A stretch of 64,000 nucleotides of DNA from Hyphomicrobiaceae bacterium UBA7697 (lineage in GTDB: Bacteria > Pseudomonadota > Alphaproteobacteria > Rhizobiales > Methyloligellaceae). Positions within the stretch are counted from its first letter, which is position 1. Each line of letters begins with the position of its first letter. Made by a program: the position numbers and the translations under genes. The DNA is taken from assembly GCA_002482645.1 (NCBI GenBank), contig DLGJ01000009.1, positions 7,430 through 71,429 of the forward strand, read 5' to 3'. Shown piece after piece: positions 18,448-26,658 of this stretch. The notes beneath the pieces were generated by a model. That model did not search any database, had not been told where the DNA came from, and saw nothing but the letters and a program-made list of their open reading frames with translations.

Positions 18448-19419
18448 ATGAGCTTTACCTTGATCCAGCAGGCCACGCCGCGCCTACACCGTTCGGAGTT
18501 GGCCGTTCCCGGCTCCAACCCCGGCATGTTCGAAAAGGCCGCCGCCAGCGCCGCCGACGTGATCTTTCTCGACCTCGAAGATGCCGTCGCGCCGGACGAC
18601 AAGGAGCAGGCCCGCAAGAACATCATCCAGGGCCTGAACGACGTCGACTGGGGCAGCAAGACCATGATGATCCGCATCAACGGTCTCGACACCCATTACG
18701 CCTATCGCGATGTGGTCGACGTTATGGAGAACTGCCCGCGTCTCGATATGATCTTGATCCCCAAGGTCGGCGTGCCGCAGGACGTCTACGCCATCGACAT
18801 GCTCATGACGCAGATCGAGCAGTACAAGAAGTACGACAAGAAACTCGGCCTCGAGCTTCTCATCGAGACGGCTTTGGGTATGGCGAATGTGGAGGCCATC
18901 GCCCAATCGAGCCCGCGCGTCGAGGCCATGAGCTTCGGCGTCGCCGACTATGCGGCGTCCACCCGCGCGCGTACGGTCGGTATCGGCGGCCCGCACCCGG
19001 ACCATGGCGTTCTGACCGACGCCGACGAGAGCGGCAACCGCCAATATCACTGGGGCGATCCTTGGCACTTTGCCCTGTCGCGCATGATGGTGGCGTGCCG
19101 GGCCTATGGCTTGCGGCCCATCGACGGTCCGTTCGGCGATTTCTCCGATCCGGACGGCTACAAGGCCGCCGCGAAACGTGCCGCCGTGCTCGGCTTCGAG
19201 GGCAAGTGGGCTATCCATCCGTCGCAGATCGATCTTGCGAACGAGGTGTTCTCGCCGGCCGCCGCCGAGGTCGAGAAGGCCCAGCGCATCGTCGAGGCCA
19301 TGAAGCAGGCCGCGAAGGAAGGCAAGGGTGCCGTGTCGCTCGACGGCCGCCTGATCGACATCGCCTCGATCCGCCAGGCGCAGGCGCTGCTCGACAAGGC
19401 CGCGCAGATCAAGACCTAG
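18448..19419 (+). CDS. mclA: L-malyl-CoA lyase
   Basis: Cleaves malyl-CoA to glyoxylate and acetyl-CoA and, in the ethylmalonyl-CoA pathway, methylmalyl-CoA to glyoxylate and propionyl-CoA, so it links the two cycles in this window. 323 residues, CitE-like TIM barrel: RSELAVPGSNPGMFEKA, the Mg-binding FLDLEDAVAPDDK, LLIETALGMANVEAIA and KWAIHPSQIDLANEVF. Shine-Dalgarno AAGAGGAG precedes the ATG. A perfect terminator follows 22 bp after the stop. Confidence 0.96.
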   Translation: MSFTLIQQATPRLHRSELAVPGSNPGMFEKAAASAADVIFLDLEDAVAPDDKEQARKNIIQGLNDVDWGSKTMMIRINGLDTHYAYRDVVDVMENCPRLDMILIPKVGVPQDVYAIDMLMTQIEQYKKYDKKLGLELLIETALGMANVEAIAQSSPRVEAMSFGVADYAASTRARTVGIGGPHPDHGVLTDADESGNRQYHWGDPWHFALSRMMVACRAYGLRPIDGPFGDFSDPDGYKAAAKRAAVLGFEGKWAIHPSQIDLANEVFSPAAAEVEKAQRIVEAMKQAAKEGKGAVSLDGRLIDIASIRQAQALLDKAAQIKT

Positions 19420-19441
19420 GCGCGTCGCAAGGCTCGAAAAC

Positions 19442-19472
19442 AAAATGGCCGGGGATCCCCCGGCCATTTTTG
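19442..19472 (+). terminator. Strong rho-independent terminator after mclA
   Basis: A perfect 13-bp inverted repeat (AAAATGGCCGGGG / CCCCGGCCATTTT) with a 3-base loop and a T-rich tail. It marks the end of the serine-cycle region. Confidence 0.9.
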
Positions 19473-19542
19473 TATTCCGCTCCGGAAAGGGCGGGAGGCA
19501 CGATTCGAGCCCGGTCGCGGGCCGGATCGCGATTTCTCGTCG

Positions 19543-19713
19543 TCAGACCCTGTTCTCGTCGCACTCGCTGCCGGTGTCGCCCATGGCGACCGTATCGACC
19601 AGATCGAGCCCCACTTCGTCGTCGGGGCGCGCCAGGGACGCGGTCGGCAAGAAGCTCAAGCCGTAAACCAGTCCCACGAGAACAGCGCTGGTCAAAAGCG
19701 ATAAGACGGACAT
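19543..19713 (-). CDS. Small hypothetical membrane/secreted protein
   Basis: 56 residues: MSVLSLLTSAVLVGLVYGL forms one hydrophobic segment, followed by an acidic tail (DDEVGLDLVDTVAMGDTGSE). A GGAGTGGAG Shine-Dalgarno lies upstream of the ATG at 19713. The long upstream extension of this open frame is Arg/Ala-rich and looks like non-coding read-through. No family recognised. It could be an anchored acidic peptide; it is short, so confidence is moderate. Confidence 0.5.
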   Translation of the reverse strand: MSVLSLLTSAVLVGLVYGLSFLPTASLARPDDEVGLDLVDTVAMGDTGSECDENRV

Positions 19714-20024
19714 TCGATTACTCCACTCCCTCAATTCATATCTATTTGACAGGCGAAGACGGCAGGGTCTCGGCCGAATCTCGGCAATTTGTCGGCTGGC
19801 TGCGGCGGCCGCGCCATCACTAAGCCGCAAGGCTTGCCGCTTCGTAAATTTAAGCCTTGCTTTACGGTCTGCGCTTCTGGCCGGGCGGGCCGATGAGCGT
19901 GCCGCAGGACCGTCCAAACCCGGCGGCCGTCCAGCGGACCTCGTCCCTCTCGTCCTCGTTCGGCACCGTGCTGCGGCAAATTCCAATCAGAAGGTTGCCG
20001 GGCGCCCGCCCCGTCTGTCGCGGC
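19714..20024. other. 311-bp intergenic stretch, no gene seen
   Basis: Lies between the 56-residue gene and the terminator of the BON/LysM gene. It includes an AT-richer patch around 19840-19870. No convincing promoter, RNA or coding signal. Presumably it holds the promoter of the small minus-strand gene. Confidence 0.5.
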
Positions 20025-20055
20025 AAAAGAAACGGCGGCCCGATGGACCGCCGTT
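20025..20055 (-). terminator. Terminator of the BON/LysM gene (minus strand)
   Basis: An 8-bp perfect stem (AACGGCGG / CCGCCGTT) with a 9-base loop. Read on the minus strand it is followed by TTCTTTT, fitting a terminator 27 bp downstream of the gene ending at 20083. Confidence 0.65.
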
Positions 20056-20082
20056 TGGATCGTCTGAAGTGAGGGCGATGCC

Positions 20083-20535
20083 TTACACGCCGGCCTTCTG
20101 GGCCGGGATGCGGAGCTTCTGGCCCGGATAGATCTTGTCCGGGTGGGAGAGCATCGGCTTGTTCGCCTCGAAGATGACCATGTATTTGGACCCGTCGCCG
20201 TAAGCCTTCTCGGCGATCGCCCAGAGCGTATCGCCCTTCTCGACGGTGTGGAACGAGCCCTCGGGCGTATCGTCGTCGGTCTTGATGTCCTCGCTGACCT
20301 TGGAGATGCCGTCCACGTTGCCGGCGGCGACGATGATCTTCTCGCGTGTCTCCTGATCGGGAACGTCGCCCGTGACCTTCACGGTCTCGCCGTCGACCTC
20401 GACCTTGATCTTATCGGCCAGGCTCGGATCGCCGACTTCCTTGGCGATGGCCTTCGCCGCATCGGCTTCGGCCGCGTCCGCACCCGAGCCAAAAATGCTT
20501 TTGCCCGCGTTCTTGACGAAATCAAAAAATCCCAT
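20083..20535 (-). CDS. BON- and LysM-domain protein (Kbp/YgaU-like)
   Basis: 150 residues, closely matching the architecture of E. coli Kbp (YgaU), a cytoplasmic K+-binding protein: N-terminal MGFFDFVKNAGKSIFGSG, a BON domain (about 35-85, VKVTGDVPDQETREKIIVA) and a C-terminal LysM (about 98-147, HTVEKGDTLWAIAEKAYGDG and KIYPGQKLRIP). No signal peptide, agreeing with a cytoplasmic location despite the LysM. The ATG at 20535 is preferred over the 6-codon-longer frame because it aligns with Kbp. A minus-strand terminator follows. Confidence 0.88.
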   Translation of the reverse strand: MGFFDFVKNAGKSIFGSGADAAEADAAKAIAKEVGDPSLADKIKVEVDGETVKVTGDVPDQETREKIIVAAGNVDGISKVSEDIKTDDDTPEGSFHTVEKGDTLWAIAEKAYGDGSKYMVIFEANKPMLSHPDKIYPGQKLRIPAQKAGV

Positions 20536-20658
20536 GTCGCTTCCTTTCCTCAATCATCGGTTCCCAGCAGCCTGGGGACTTGGGAAAGAAGTTCGCGCTG
20601 GCCCTCTCCTTGGGCTCTGGCGATCTCCCCCGATTCAATATTGTGGACGCTCGAGCCG

Positions 20659-21636
20659 TCAGGCCGCCGGCGCGCCAACCATCTGATGGAGCCGTGCCAC
20701 CGCATCCGGAGCGATGCCGGTTCCATCGGCCAGACCTCTCAAGAATGCTTTCTCCTCCGGCGTGTCCACGGAAATCGCCATCAACGCCGCAGCGTAGACC
20801 TGAATGCCGACTTCGGGATTGGGAATGGCTCTCACGAGCCCCGCGAGATCCTGCGGCTTCGCCATCGCGGTCTGCACGAATTGTTGCTCTTCGGAGGTGA
20901 TGCCGCCTTCGGAGAGTTTGCCCACCAAGCGCTGCATCTCGTCGGGCGACACCTCGCCGTCCGATTTGATCGCCTCGATCATGCCGCGCAGGCACAGTTC
21001 GGCGGTTTCGGGCGCCGCGATCTGCTGCACCTCGTTGTCGGACAGGGCGAGCGCTTGAACGTCGCTCGAACTCGCCGATTGGGCTTGCCAATTCTTCAGG
21101 GCGGAAAGGGCCAGCGTGCCGAGAACGGCCATCGCGCTTCCGCCGATGGCGCCTTTGGTCGCGCTACCGCCACCGCCGAGGATCGCGCCGGCCAAGGCCC
21201 CGAGGCCGCCAAGCTCGCCCTTGCTCATGCCGCCGACGCCGCTCGGGGAGCCAAGAACCTGGCCGAGCCCGCCGAGAATATCGCCAAGACCGCCAGAAGA
21301 CTGACCGCCAGGGGACTGGCCGCCGGCCGCTTGACCCCCGCTGGGCTGGCCGCCGCCGAGAAGGCTGCCGAGGACGTCGCCCAGTCCGCCCGCGCCGCCG
21401 CTCTGGCCGCCCGCGCCCCCGCCAAGGAGGCCGCCGAGCATGTCGCCGAGCCCGCCCGCGGCACCGCCGCCCGAGGACTGGCTTCCGCCGAGGATGTTTC
21501 CGAGCACGGCGCCGAGGTCGGGCGCGCCCGAGGCGCTGCCCAGGCCATCCGGTCCGGTCGCGTGTTCGATTCTTTGCTGGGTCTGGGGGGATACACCCTG
21601 ACGCATCAGTTCGCCGACAATATCTCCAAAATTCAT
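20659..21636 (-). CDS. DUF533/TerB-like protein with Gly-rich repeats
   Basis: 325 residues. The N-terminal half (about 35-150) is a low-complexity run of repeated LGDMLGGLL/GGG/SSGG units. A hydrophobic Ala/Gly segment around 150-185 (GAIGGSAMAVLGTLALSAL) leads to a helical DUF533/TerB-like C-terminal domain (SDGEVSPDEMQRLVGKL ... VDTPEEKAFLRGLADGTG). Function unknown; relatives are inner-membrane-associated proteins. The ATG at 21636 has GGAG upstream; an 11-residue longer start lacks support. Convergent/tandem with the BON/LysM gene, 123 bp apart. Confidence 0.75.
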   Translation of the reverse strand: MNFGDIVGELMRQGVSPQTQQRIEHATGPDGLGSASGAPDLGAVLGNILGGSQSSGGGAAGGLGDMLGGLLGGGAGGQSGGAGGLGDVLGSLLGGGQPSGGQAAGGQSPGGQSSGGLGDILGGLGQVLGSPSGVGGMSKGELGGLGALAGAILGGGGSATKGAIGGSAMAVLGTLALSALKNWQAQSASSSDVQALALSDNEVQQIAAPETAELCLRGMIEAIKSDGEVSPDEMQRLVGKLSEGGITSEEQQFVQTAMAKPQDLAGLVRAIPNPEVGIQVYAAALMAISVDTPEEKAFLRGLADGTGIAPDAVARLHQMVGAPAA

Positions 21637-21812
21637 GACGGTCTCCGCTCGCAGAAGTACTTCAGCCAAGTATACTTATTGTTCCGGTGGATGACATTCC
21701 GGCGACATTGCTCCGCCGCGCCGCCCCTTAACCCTCGCCTGCCCACGGGCGTGGGCTCCCACCTGGGTGGTGGTGCGCGTAATGTAGGTAGGGTAGGACT
21801 CCTTTACCAGGG

Positions 21813-21821
21813 TGCTATAGT
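21813..21821 (+). promoter_or_regulatory. Possible extended -10 promoter element
   Basis: TGCTATAGT, an extended -10 match 39 bp before the ATG of the small secreted gene at 21860. No good -35 hexamer is seen, which an extended -10 can tolerate. Confidence 0.35.
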
Positions 21822-21859
21822 GACATCCGGCACAACCGTGCCGCCCAGGGAGGCTTCCG

Positions 21860-22093
21860 ATGGCACGAATTGAGGTCTTGGCCTTTATCCTCCTGCTTGG
21901 AACGGCGCTGACCGCCGCCACCGCGGTGCCGGCATCGCGTGCCGCCGTTTCCGATGCGGTGCGTAACGCCTGCGAGAAGAAGGCGAACAAGGTGACGCCG
22001 CCCTTGCGGGCCGGGGAGCGCGAGGCCTATATCACCAATTGCATTGCCGACGCGACGGCCGCGCAGGGCAAGGTGAAGAAGAAGAAATACTAA
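21860..22093 (+). CDS. Small secreted protein, PsiF-like
   Basis: 77 residues with a signal peptide (LAFILLLGTALTAATAVPAS, cleavage after ASRA). The mature part has two cysteines (NACEKKANKV ... TNCIADATAAQ) and a lysine-rich end, loosely like PsiF-repeat proteins. GGAGG-like Shine-Dalgarno upstream of the ATG. Expression may come from the extended -10 at 21813. Function unknown. Confidence 0.6.
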   Translation: MARIEVLAFILLLGTALTAATAVPASRAAVSDAVRNACEKKANKVTPPLRAGEREAYITNCIADATAAQGKVKKKKY

Positions 22094-22325
22094 GAAGAAA
22101 ACGAACGCTGCCGGGCGAATCGCCCAGGGCGGGATCGGCGCGCGCAAGTCGATGCGGGGCGCGGTCGATCCGAAATGGCGTTGCGAACTGGGCCACGTGC
22201 GCTGTTGCGCCGCGTCCTCAGTTTCGGGGCTTTTTTTGAAATTCGCGTCACGATCTGGAAACCGGACTTGCGCCCGGAGCGGTGTTTGGTAGGTTGCGCT
22301 GCCGGGAAAAAAGGGACTTTGAAAT

Positions 22326-22562
22326 ATGAAGAACGTACTTTCTGGACTAGTTATCGCTGGCCTGACGGCTGTCTCTTTCGCCGGTGTGGTTCATGCGGAC
22401 GCCTATACGAAGGCCATTCGCGCGAGCTGCAAGGCGGACTACAAGAGACATTGCAGCGACAAGACGGTGGGGTCCAAGCAGCTGGAAGTTTGCATGCGGC
22501 AGCACCAGAACAGCCTTTCCAAGACGTGCCGCTCGGCGCTGAAGGCTGCAGGCTACAGGTAG
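22326..22562 (+). CDS. Small secreted Cys-rich-repeat protein
   Basis: 78 residues: signal peptide (VLSGLVIAGLTAVSFAGVVHA), then a four-cysteine module CKADYKRHC ... LEVCMRQHQNSLSKTC. The C-x6-C ... C-x11-C spacing and the NSLSKTC block resemble the Cys-rich (GLG1/FGFR-type) repeat found singly in bacterial exported proteins. ATG at 22326 follows a G/A-rich stretch. Convergent with the MEKHLA gene, with no spacing between stops. Function unknown. Confidence 0.65.
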   Translation: MKNVLSGLVIAGLTAVSFAGVVHADAYTKAIRASCKADYKRHCSDKTVGSKQLEVCMRQHQNSLSKTCRSALKAAGYR

Positions 22563-23027
22563 TTAGCCCATCTTTTCGAACGACCAATGGCTAAATGTTG
22601 CCGCGACGCCGTGCAGTGTGTCATCGGTGTCGCGCAACTGCCATAGGATTCCGTCGTCAATGCGAAAGCGGCGTCCGGATTTGGCGATGCGGATGCCGGA
22701 ATAGCCTGTTGCGAATCCGTGGCGTGCCACAGTGTCCAGCAGACGTTGGCGTTCGGCGCGATTGGGAACCTCCGCGGAAAGCCGCGATGGCATGCCAACG
22801 ATTTCGTCCCAACGATATTCGAACAGGGCCTGCGCGGCCTTGTTGGCATAGATGAAGAGCGGATCGGGGGCGGGGCTATGCGCCAAGACGCAGGCGCTGG
22901 CTTCTTCGTAGAGCCAGCGGGGCCCATCCATCGCCGATCCGTCGAGAAAGGGCGGCGCGTGACCAAGCAAGCGCTTGTAACTGTCGGCAAGAAGTCCGAA
23001 AAAGGCGGTGTCCGTGGCAAACGTCAT
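22563..23027 (-). CDS. MEKHLA (PAS-like) domain protein
   Basis: 154 residues that are essentially one MEKHLA domain, a PAS-related ligand-binding fold. Diagnostic blocks: DPLFIYANKAAQALFEY, GMPSRLSAEVPNRAERQRLL, GYSGIRIAKSGRRFRIDDG and a C-terminal GVAATFSHW. No signalling output domain is attached. The ATG at 23027 is chosen over the TTG at 23033. A stand-alone sensor or small-molecule binder is likely; ligand unknown. Confidence 0.85.
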   Translation of the reverse strand: MTFATDTAFFGLLADSYKRLLGHAPPFLDGSAMDGPRWLYEEASACVLAHSPAPDPLFIYANKAAQALFEYRWDEIVGMPSRLSAEVPNRAERQRLLDTVARHGFATGYSGIRIAKSGRRFRIDDGILWQLRDTDDTLHGVAATFSHWSFEKMG

Positions 23028-23093
23028 GGGCAATGGGGTGCAAACGGGCGATAGGGGCGCCAGCCGCAGTTCGTCCTCCGCGGGTTTCCAGCG

Positions 23094-23225
23094 ATGCTGA
23101 TTGTCGCCTTCGGTATGATGTCCATCGCGTTGCTGGCTTTCCTTCTCTGGAACCTGTTTATCAAATGCCGCGCGATCTTACGCGAGCGCAAGTCGCGCCG
23201 TAACCGCGGCACCGGGTCCACATAG
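23094..23225 (+). CDS. Possible 43-residue single-pass membrane peptide
   Basis: An open frame starting MLIVAFGMMSIALLAFLLWN encodes one strong hydrophobic segment followed by a very basic tail (KCRAILRERKSRRNRGTGST). The hydrophobic-then-basic order fits an N-out/C-in or tail-type small membrane protein. Shine-Dalgarno support is weak and nothing else in the 410-bp gap between the MEKHLA and phasin genes looks coding. It could be chance; codon usage with frequent C/G third positions favours a real gene slightly. Confidence 0.35.
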   Translation: MLIVAFGMMSIALLAFLLWNLFIKCRAILRERKSRRNRGTGST

Positions 23226-23436
23226 ACGAAGGTTCAATTGCGCGAAGAGGGTCCCGTGTCGTCTGTCTTTCGCCGTCCGGGTCCGCGTGGAACGGCAACG
23301 CCATAGAGCGGGACGAGGGCCCGATCGCCGTGAAACGGCCGTACGCGGATGGTCCTATCGATCTTGCGCCCATCTTGACGGGCCGTTCGAGGCAGGATAT
23401 CGGGCGCAGTTCGTCCGGACAGCGGAGATCATATTG

Positions 23437-23940
23437 ATGCCCAAGGATATCACCAAAGCCACCGAGCAAAAGAAGCCGCGAGCGAAATCCCAATCGAAAG
23501 CGTCCGCCAAGGCCAAAGCGCCGGCCAAGCCGTCGAAGAAGACGGCTGCCAAGCCGCGCCGAACGACGCCGCGCCGGCCGGGAGAGGCCGCGGCCAAAGC
23601 GCAAACCAAGGCGAAGAGGTCCGCGCGCCGCCGCGCCGCCGCCGTGGTCGCGCCCGCCGATAACGTCCTCGTGGGAGCCGCGATACGATCGTTTCAAGCT
23701 TCGGTCCCAGCCGCCATCGCGGTGAACACCAAGCTTGCGGACATCGCCCACGCAAATATGAGCGCGGGACTCGAACTCGCGCGGGACTTGGCGAGCGCGA
23801 AGACACCGATGGACGCGATGCGGCTCGGCGTCTCCTATTGGCTCAGCCATATGAGCGCCGTGCAGGCCCAAGCGCGCGAGCTGCAAGGCTTGTCCGCGGC
23901 GTGGGTCAAGACGGCCAGCGAGCCTGTCCGCGCGGTCTGA
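23437..23940 (+). CDS. Phasin-family protein with Lys/Ala/Pro-rich tail
   Basis: 167 residues. The N-terminal 70 residues are histone-H1/PhaF-like repeats of K, A, P and R (for example SKASAKAKAPAKPSKKTAAK), which in PhaF-type phasins bind DNA. The C-terminal 95 residues form the helical phasin domain (FQASVPAAIAVNTKLADIAH ... YWLSHMSAVQAQARELQGL). It probably coats polyhydroxybutyrate granules, which fits an organism using the ethylmalonyl-CoA pathway with PHB intermediates. GGAGATC Shine-Dalgarno precedes the ATG; the open frame extends upstream without coding character. Confidence 0.75.
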   Translation: MPKDITKATEQKKPRAKSQSKASAKAKAPAKPSKKTAAKPRRTTPRRPGEAAAKAQTKAKRSARRRAAAVVAPADNVLVGAAIRSFQASVPAAIAVNTKLADIAHANMSAGLELARDLASAKTPMDAMRLGVSYWLSHMSAVQAQARELQGLSAAWVKTASEPVRAV

Positions 23941-24028
23941 CCGGTTCGGCCAACAACAAACGCCGGTCCCAATCTTGGGCGATTGACGTAGACTGACACC
24001 TGTCGATCGGGAAGGGTCCGGAGGTGTC

Positions 24029-25294
24029 ATGCTGCGCGAAGATCTCGTATTCGTTGGGACCTGCGACATTGCCGGGCTCGTGCGCGGCAAGGGTTTTCCG
24101 TCCGCCGAGTTGCCCGCGCGCCGCAAGGCCGGCATTGGCTGGACGCATTCCAACCTCATGCAGACATGCTTCGGCCCGATCCTCGATACGCCGTTCGGGA
24201 CGAGCGGCGATCTCATGATCGTTCCCGATCCGTCGTCCGAGGTCCATGTGGACTTCCGCGACGGCTCGGCGCCGGAGCACTTCTTCCTCGGCGACATTCG
24301 AAACACCGACGGCACGCCTTGGGACTGCTGCGTACGTGCGTTTCTGCGCCGGGCGATCGGCGCGTTGAAAAACGTCTCGGGCCTGGAACTGCTTGCGGCC
24401 TTCGAACAGGAGTTCGTCTATACCGGCGTCGACGACGTTCCCGGTCATGCCTACAGCTTGAGTGCCTTCCGGCGGCAGGGCCTGTTCGGGGAAATGCTGA
24501 TGGCGGCCATTCGCGCGGCAAGCGTCCGGCCGGATTCCTTTCTCGCCGAATACGGTCCGCGCCAGTATGAGATGACGGTCGCGCCCGATGCGGCGATGGC
24601 GGCGGCGGACGCCGGCGTGATCGCGCGGGAGATGGCCCGCGCGGTGGCTTTCCGTCTGGAGAATCGGGCGATCTTTTCGCCGATGCCGGTGGCGGACGGT
24701 GCGGGCAACGGAGTGCACATCCATTTCAGCCTGCACGAAGCCTCGGGCAAACCCGTGACGGGCGCGCCGGACGGTGTCATGGGCCTCAGCCCCGTGGCGG
24801 CACGGTTCGCCGCCGGGGTTCTGCATCACTTGCCGGTCATCTGCGCGGTGACCGCTCCGTCTCCCGTCTCCTATTTGCGTTTGACGCCGAACCGGTGGGC
24901 TCCGACCGTTGCCGATCTCAAGCCGCAGGATCGCGGGGCGGCGTTGCGAATCTGTCCGGTGTTCGCGGCCAAGGGCGAGAGCGAGCGGGAGGCGCAATTC
25001 AATCTGGAATTCCGCGTCTGCGATGCCGCAGCCAGTCCCTACATGGCGCTCGGTGCACTGATCTTCGCGGGTGCCGACGGTATCGCGCGCGACCTCGCGC
25101 TTCCCAAAGGGCCTGCGCCCTTGCCGAAGTCGCTGCCCGCCGCACTCGATCTCATGGAGGCAAGCGATACCGTCAAGTCGTGGTTCGGGCCAGTCTTCTT
25201 CGAGGCCTATCTGCGGCACAAGAGGTCGGAGGCGTCTTATGTCGCGGATCTGCCGGAAGAAGACCTCTGCGCGCGCTACGCGGAGGTCTATTGA
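24029..25294 (+). CDS. Glutamine-synthetase-like ligase
   Basis: 421 residues of the GS catalytic fold. Visible motifs: LLAAFEQEFVY (metal/ATP glutamates), YGPRQYEMTVAP, GNGVHIHFSLHE (ammonia/glutamate-site His) and NLEFRVCDAAASPYMA (late catalytic Glu/Arg). The region SYLRLTPNRWAPT replaces the usual SYKRLVP.Y, suggesting a non-ammonia amine or a modified glutamate substrate, as in gamma-glutamyl-amine ligases. A gamma-glutamylmethylamide synthetase would fit a methylotroph, but no mgs/mgd genes are nearby, so I do not assign it. GGAGG Shine-Dalgarno before the ATG. Confidence 0.8.
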   Translation: MLREDLVFVGTCDIAGLVRGKGFPSAELPARRKAGIGWTHSNLMQTCFGPILDTPFGTSGDLMIVPDPSSEVHVDFRDGSAPEHFFLGDIRNTDGTPWDCCVRAFLRRAIGALKNVSGLELLAAFEQEFVYTGVDDVPGHAYSLSAFRRQGLFGEMLMAAIRAASVRPDSFLAEYGPRQYEMTVAPDAAMAAADAGVIAREMARAVAFRLENRAIFSPMPVADGAGNGVHIHFSLHEASGKPVTGAPDGVMGLSPVAARFAAGVLHHLPVICAVTAPSPVSYLRLTPNRWAPTVADLKPQDRGAALRICPVFAAKGESEREAQFNLEFRVCDAAASPYMALGALIFAGADGIARDLALPKGPAPLPKSLPAALDLMEASDTVKSWFGPVFFEAYLRHKRSEASYVADLPEEDLCARYAEVY

Positions 25295-25389
25295 TCGGCC
25301 GCCGCCGGTAACCGCCCGTCAACGCTGTCGGCAACTGGCTCTATCGGTTGCGACGCTCGCTGCTACGGTGAGGCCGGAGGTGCTGAATC

Positions 25390-25941
25390 ATGTGGAAGAC
25401 GATCATTGCCGTTTCATTCCTAACGTTCGGCTGCGTTTCGCTCGCGGGTTGTGACGAGGGTTCGCAAGACAGTTTCGTTCTTTGCGAAAGCACCTATGCG
25501 TTGTGCACCACGGCCGCCTGTACGCCGGAGGACGGCAGCACGGACACCGTCTCCTGCGCCTGCGACGTGAAGACCGGCTACTCCGCGGGCCAAAAGCCGT
25601 GCACCGGAACCGTGAAGACGGACAAGGGCACCGAGATCAGCTCGCGCTACTATCCCATCAAGAGCTACGCGGTTTGCAACAACGACCGTCCCTGGGCGTG
25701 GTGTCTCGACAAGCCTTGCCTCGTCGACAAGGACGACCCGACGAAGGCGTCTTGCGCCTGTACGGTCGACAGAAATCAGGGTCCATATTTGGTGGTGACC
25801 TCCACCTATACCGACACGACCTGCACGACGAATCTGTGGTCGTCGGCAACGGTCGGCGGTGTCAACGAGATCACCGACTTCCTCAAGACCACCAAAGAAT
25901 TGAAGCCTTACGACATCAAGGTGTTGAACGCGCCGAATTAG
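25390..25941 (+). CDS. Cys-rich hypothetical lipoprotein
   Basis: 183 residues with a lipoprotein signal peptide ending in the lipobox SLAGC (Cys21). The mature part has about 14 cysteines in two similar halves: ESTYALCTTAACTPEDG...SCACDVKTG and VCNNDRPWAWCLDKPCLVDKDD...SCACTVDRNQ, suggesting an internal duplication of a disulfide-rich module. GGAGGTGCT Shine-Dalgarno upstream. Convergent with the hydrolase gene. Function unknown. Confidence 0.75.
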   Translation: MWKTIIAVSFLTFGCVSLAGCDEGSQDSFVLCESTYALCTTAACTPEDGSTDTVSCACDVKTGYSAGQKPCTGTVKTDKGTEISSRYYPIKSYAVCNNDRPWAWCLDKPCLVDKDDPTKASCACTVDRNQGPYLVVTSTYTDTTCTTNLWSSATVGGVNEITDFLKTTKELKPYDIKVLNAPN

Positions 25942-25947
25942 CGGCGC

Positions 25948-26568
25948 TCAGCCTGCCGGCAGCAAGCCCGTAACCTCGTCCGTACACAGCATCCGGCAAT
26001 AGCCCCGGAAGCAGTCGAGGGCGGCCTCGTGCCTGGCCTCCGTCCCGGCGGCGCAAGCATCGTGGATGCAGGTCATGTAATAACCGCGATCCGCGCCGTC
26101 CTTCACCGCATGATCGATACATTGATCGGTGAGGCAGCCAACGACGAAGACATCCTCGATCCCGATATTGCGCAGCAGGTAGTCGAGAACCGTCGAATTG
26201 AAGACGGACGAGGACGTCTTGGGGAGCACGATCTCGTCGCGGCCGGGTGCGATCGCATCGAGAACCCGGGCCTCGTGAGAGCCCTTGGCATAGCCCATGT
26301 TCGAGAGCTTGTAGTCGAGGCTCCGGTCCCGGCCGTCCGCGGTCAGGTTCTCCATGACCGTAAAGATCACCTCGAGCTTGCCGGCGCGGAAGCCACGGAG
26401 CAGCTTTTCGATATTGGGAACGACGCGGGCGGTCAGCGCCGCATGGAGTTCGGGGCGCCGGGAGGCTTCGTCCGGACCGCAGGTTCCGTTCTGCACGTCG
26501 ATGACGAGGAGCGCGGCCTTTCCTGCGACGATGGGACGGTCGCGCGTGATCGTGGAGGGGTGCGTCAT
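25948..26568 (-). CDS. Isochorismatase-family cysteine hydrolase
   Basis: 206 residues. Catalytic triad visible: Asp in ALLVIDVQNGT, Lys in EIVLPKTSSSVF and nucleophile Cys in VVGCLTDQCIDHA (the second Cys). Such enzymes hydrolyse amides (nicotinamide, ureidoacrylate, N-carbamoyl compounds) or isochorismate; substrate cannot be read here. The start ATG at 26568 begins MTHPSTITRDRPI; upstream codons run into the intergenic region shared with the divergent gene at 26659. Confidence 0.85.
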   Translation of the reverse strand: MTHPSTITRDRPIVAGKAALLVIDVQNGTCGPDEASRRPELHAALTARVVPNIEKLLRGFRAGKLEVIFTVMENLTADGRDRSLDYKLSNMGYAKGSHEARVLDAIAPGRDEIVLPKTSSSVFNSTVLDYLLRNIGIEDVFVVGCLTDQCIDHAVKDGADRGYYMTCIHDACAAGTEARHEAALDCFRGYCRMLCTDEVTGLLPAG

Positions 26569-26658
26569 GGCGCCGAAGTTCTGTTGTGCTAACGAACCGG
26601 TCAGGATGAAATGCTCAATTACCGTTCGCAAATCAATGACGACCTTTGGGAGCTTAGC

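Noticed and set aside
19475..20082. Large plus-strand frame continuing from the mclA region
   Set aside because: Starts inside mclA in another frame and crosses a perfect terminator; no coding character.
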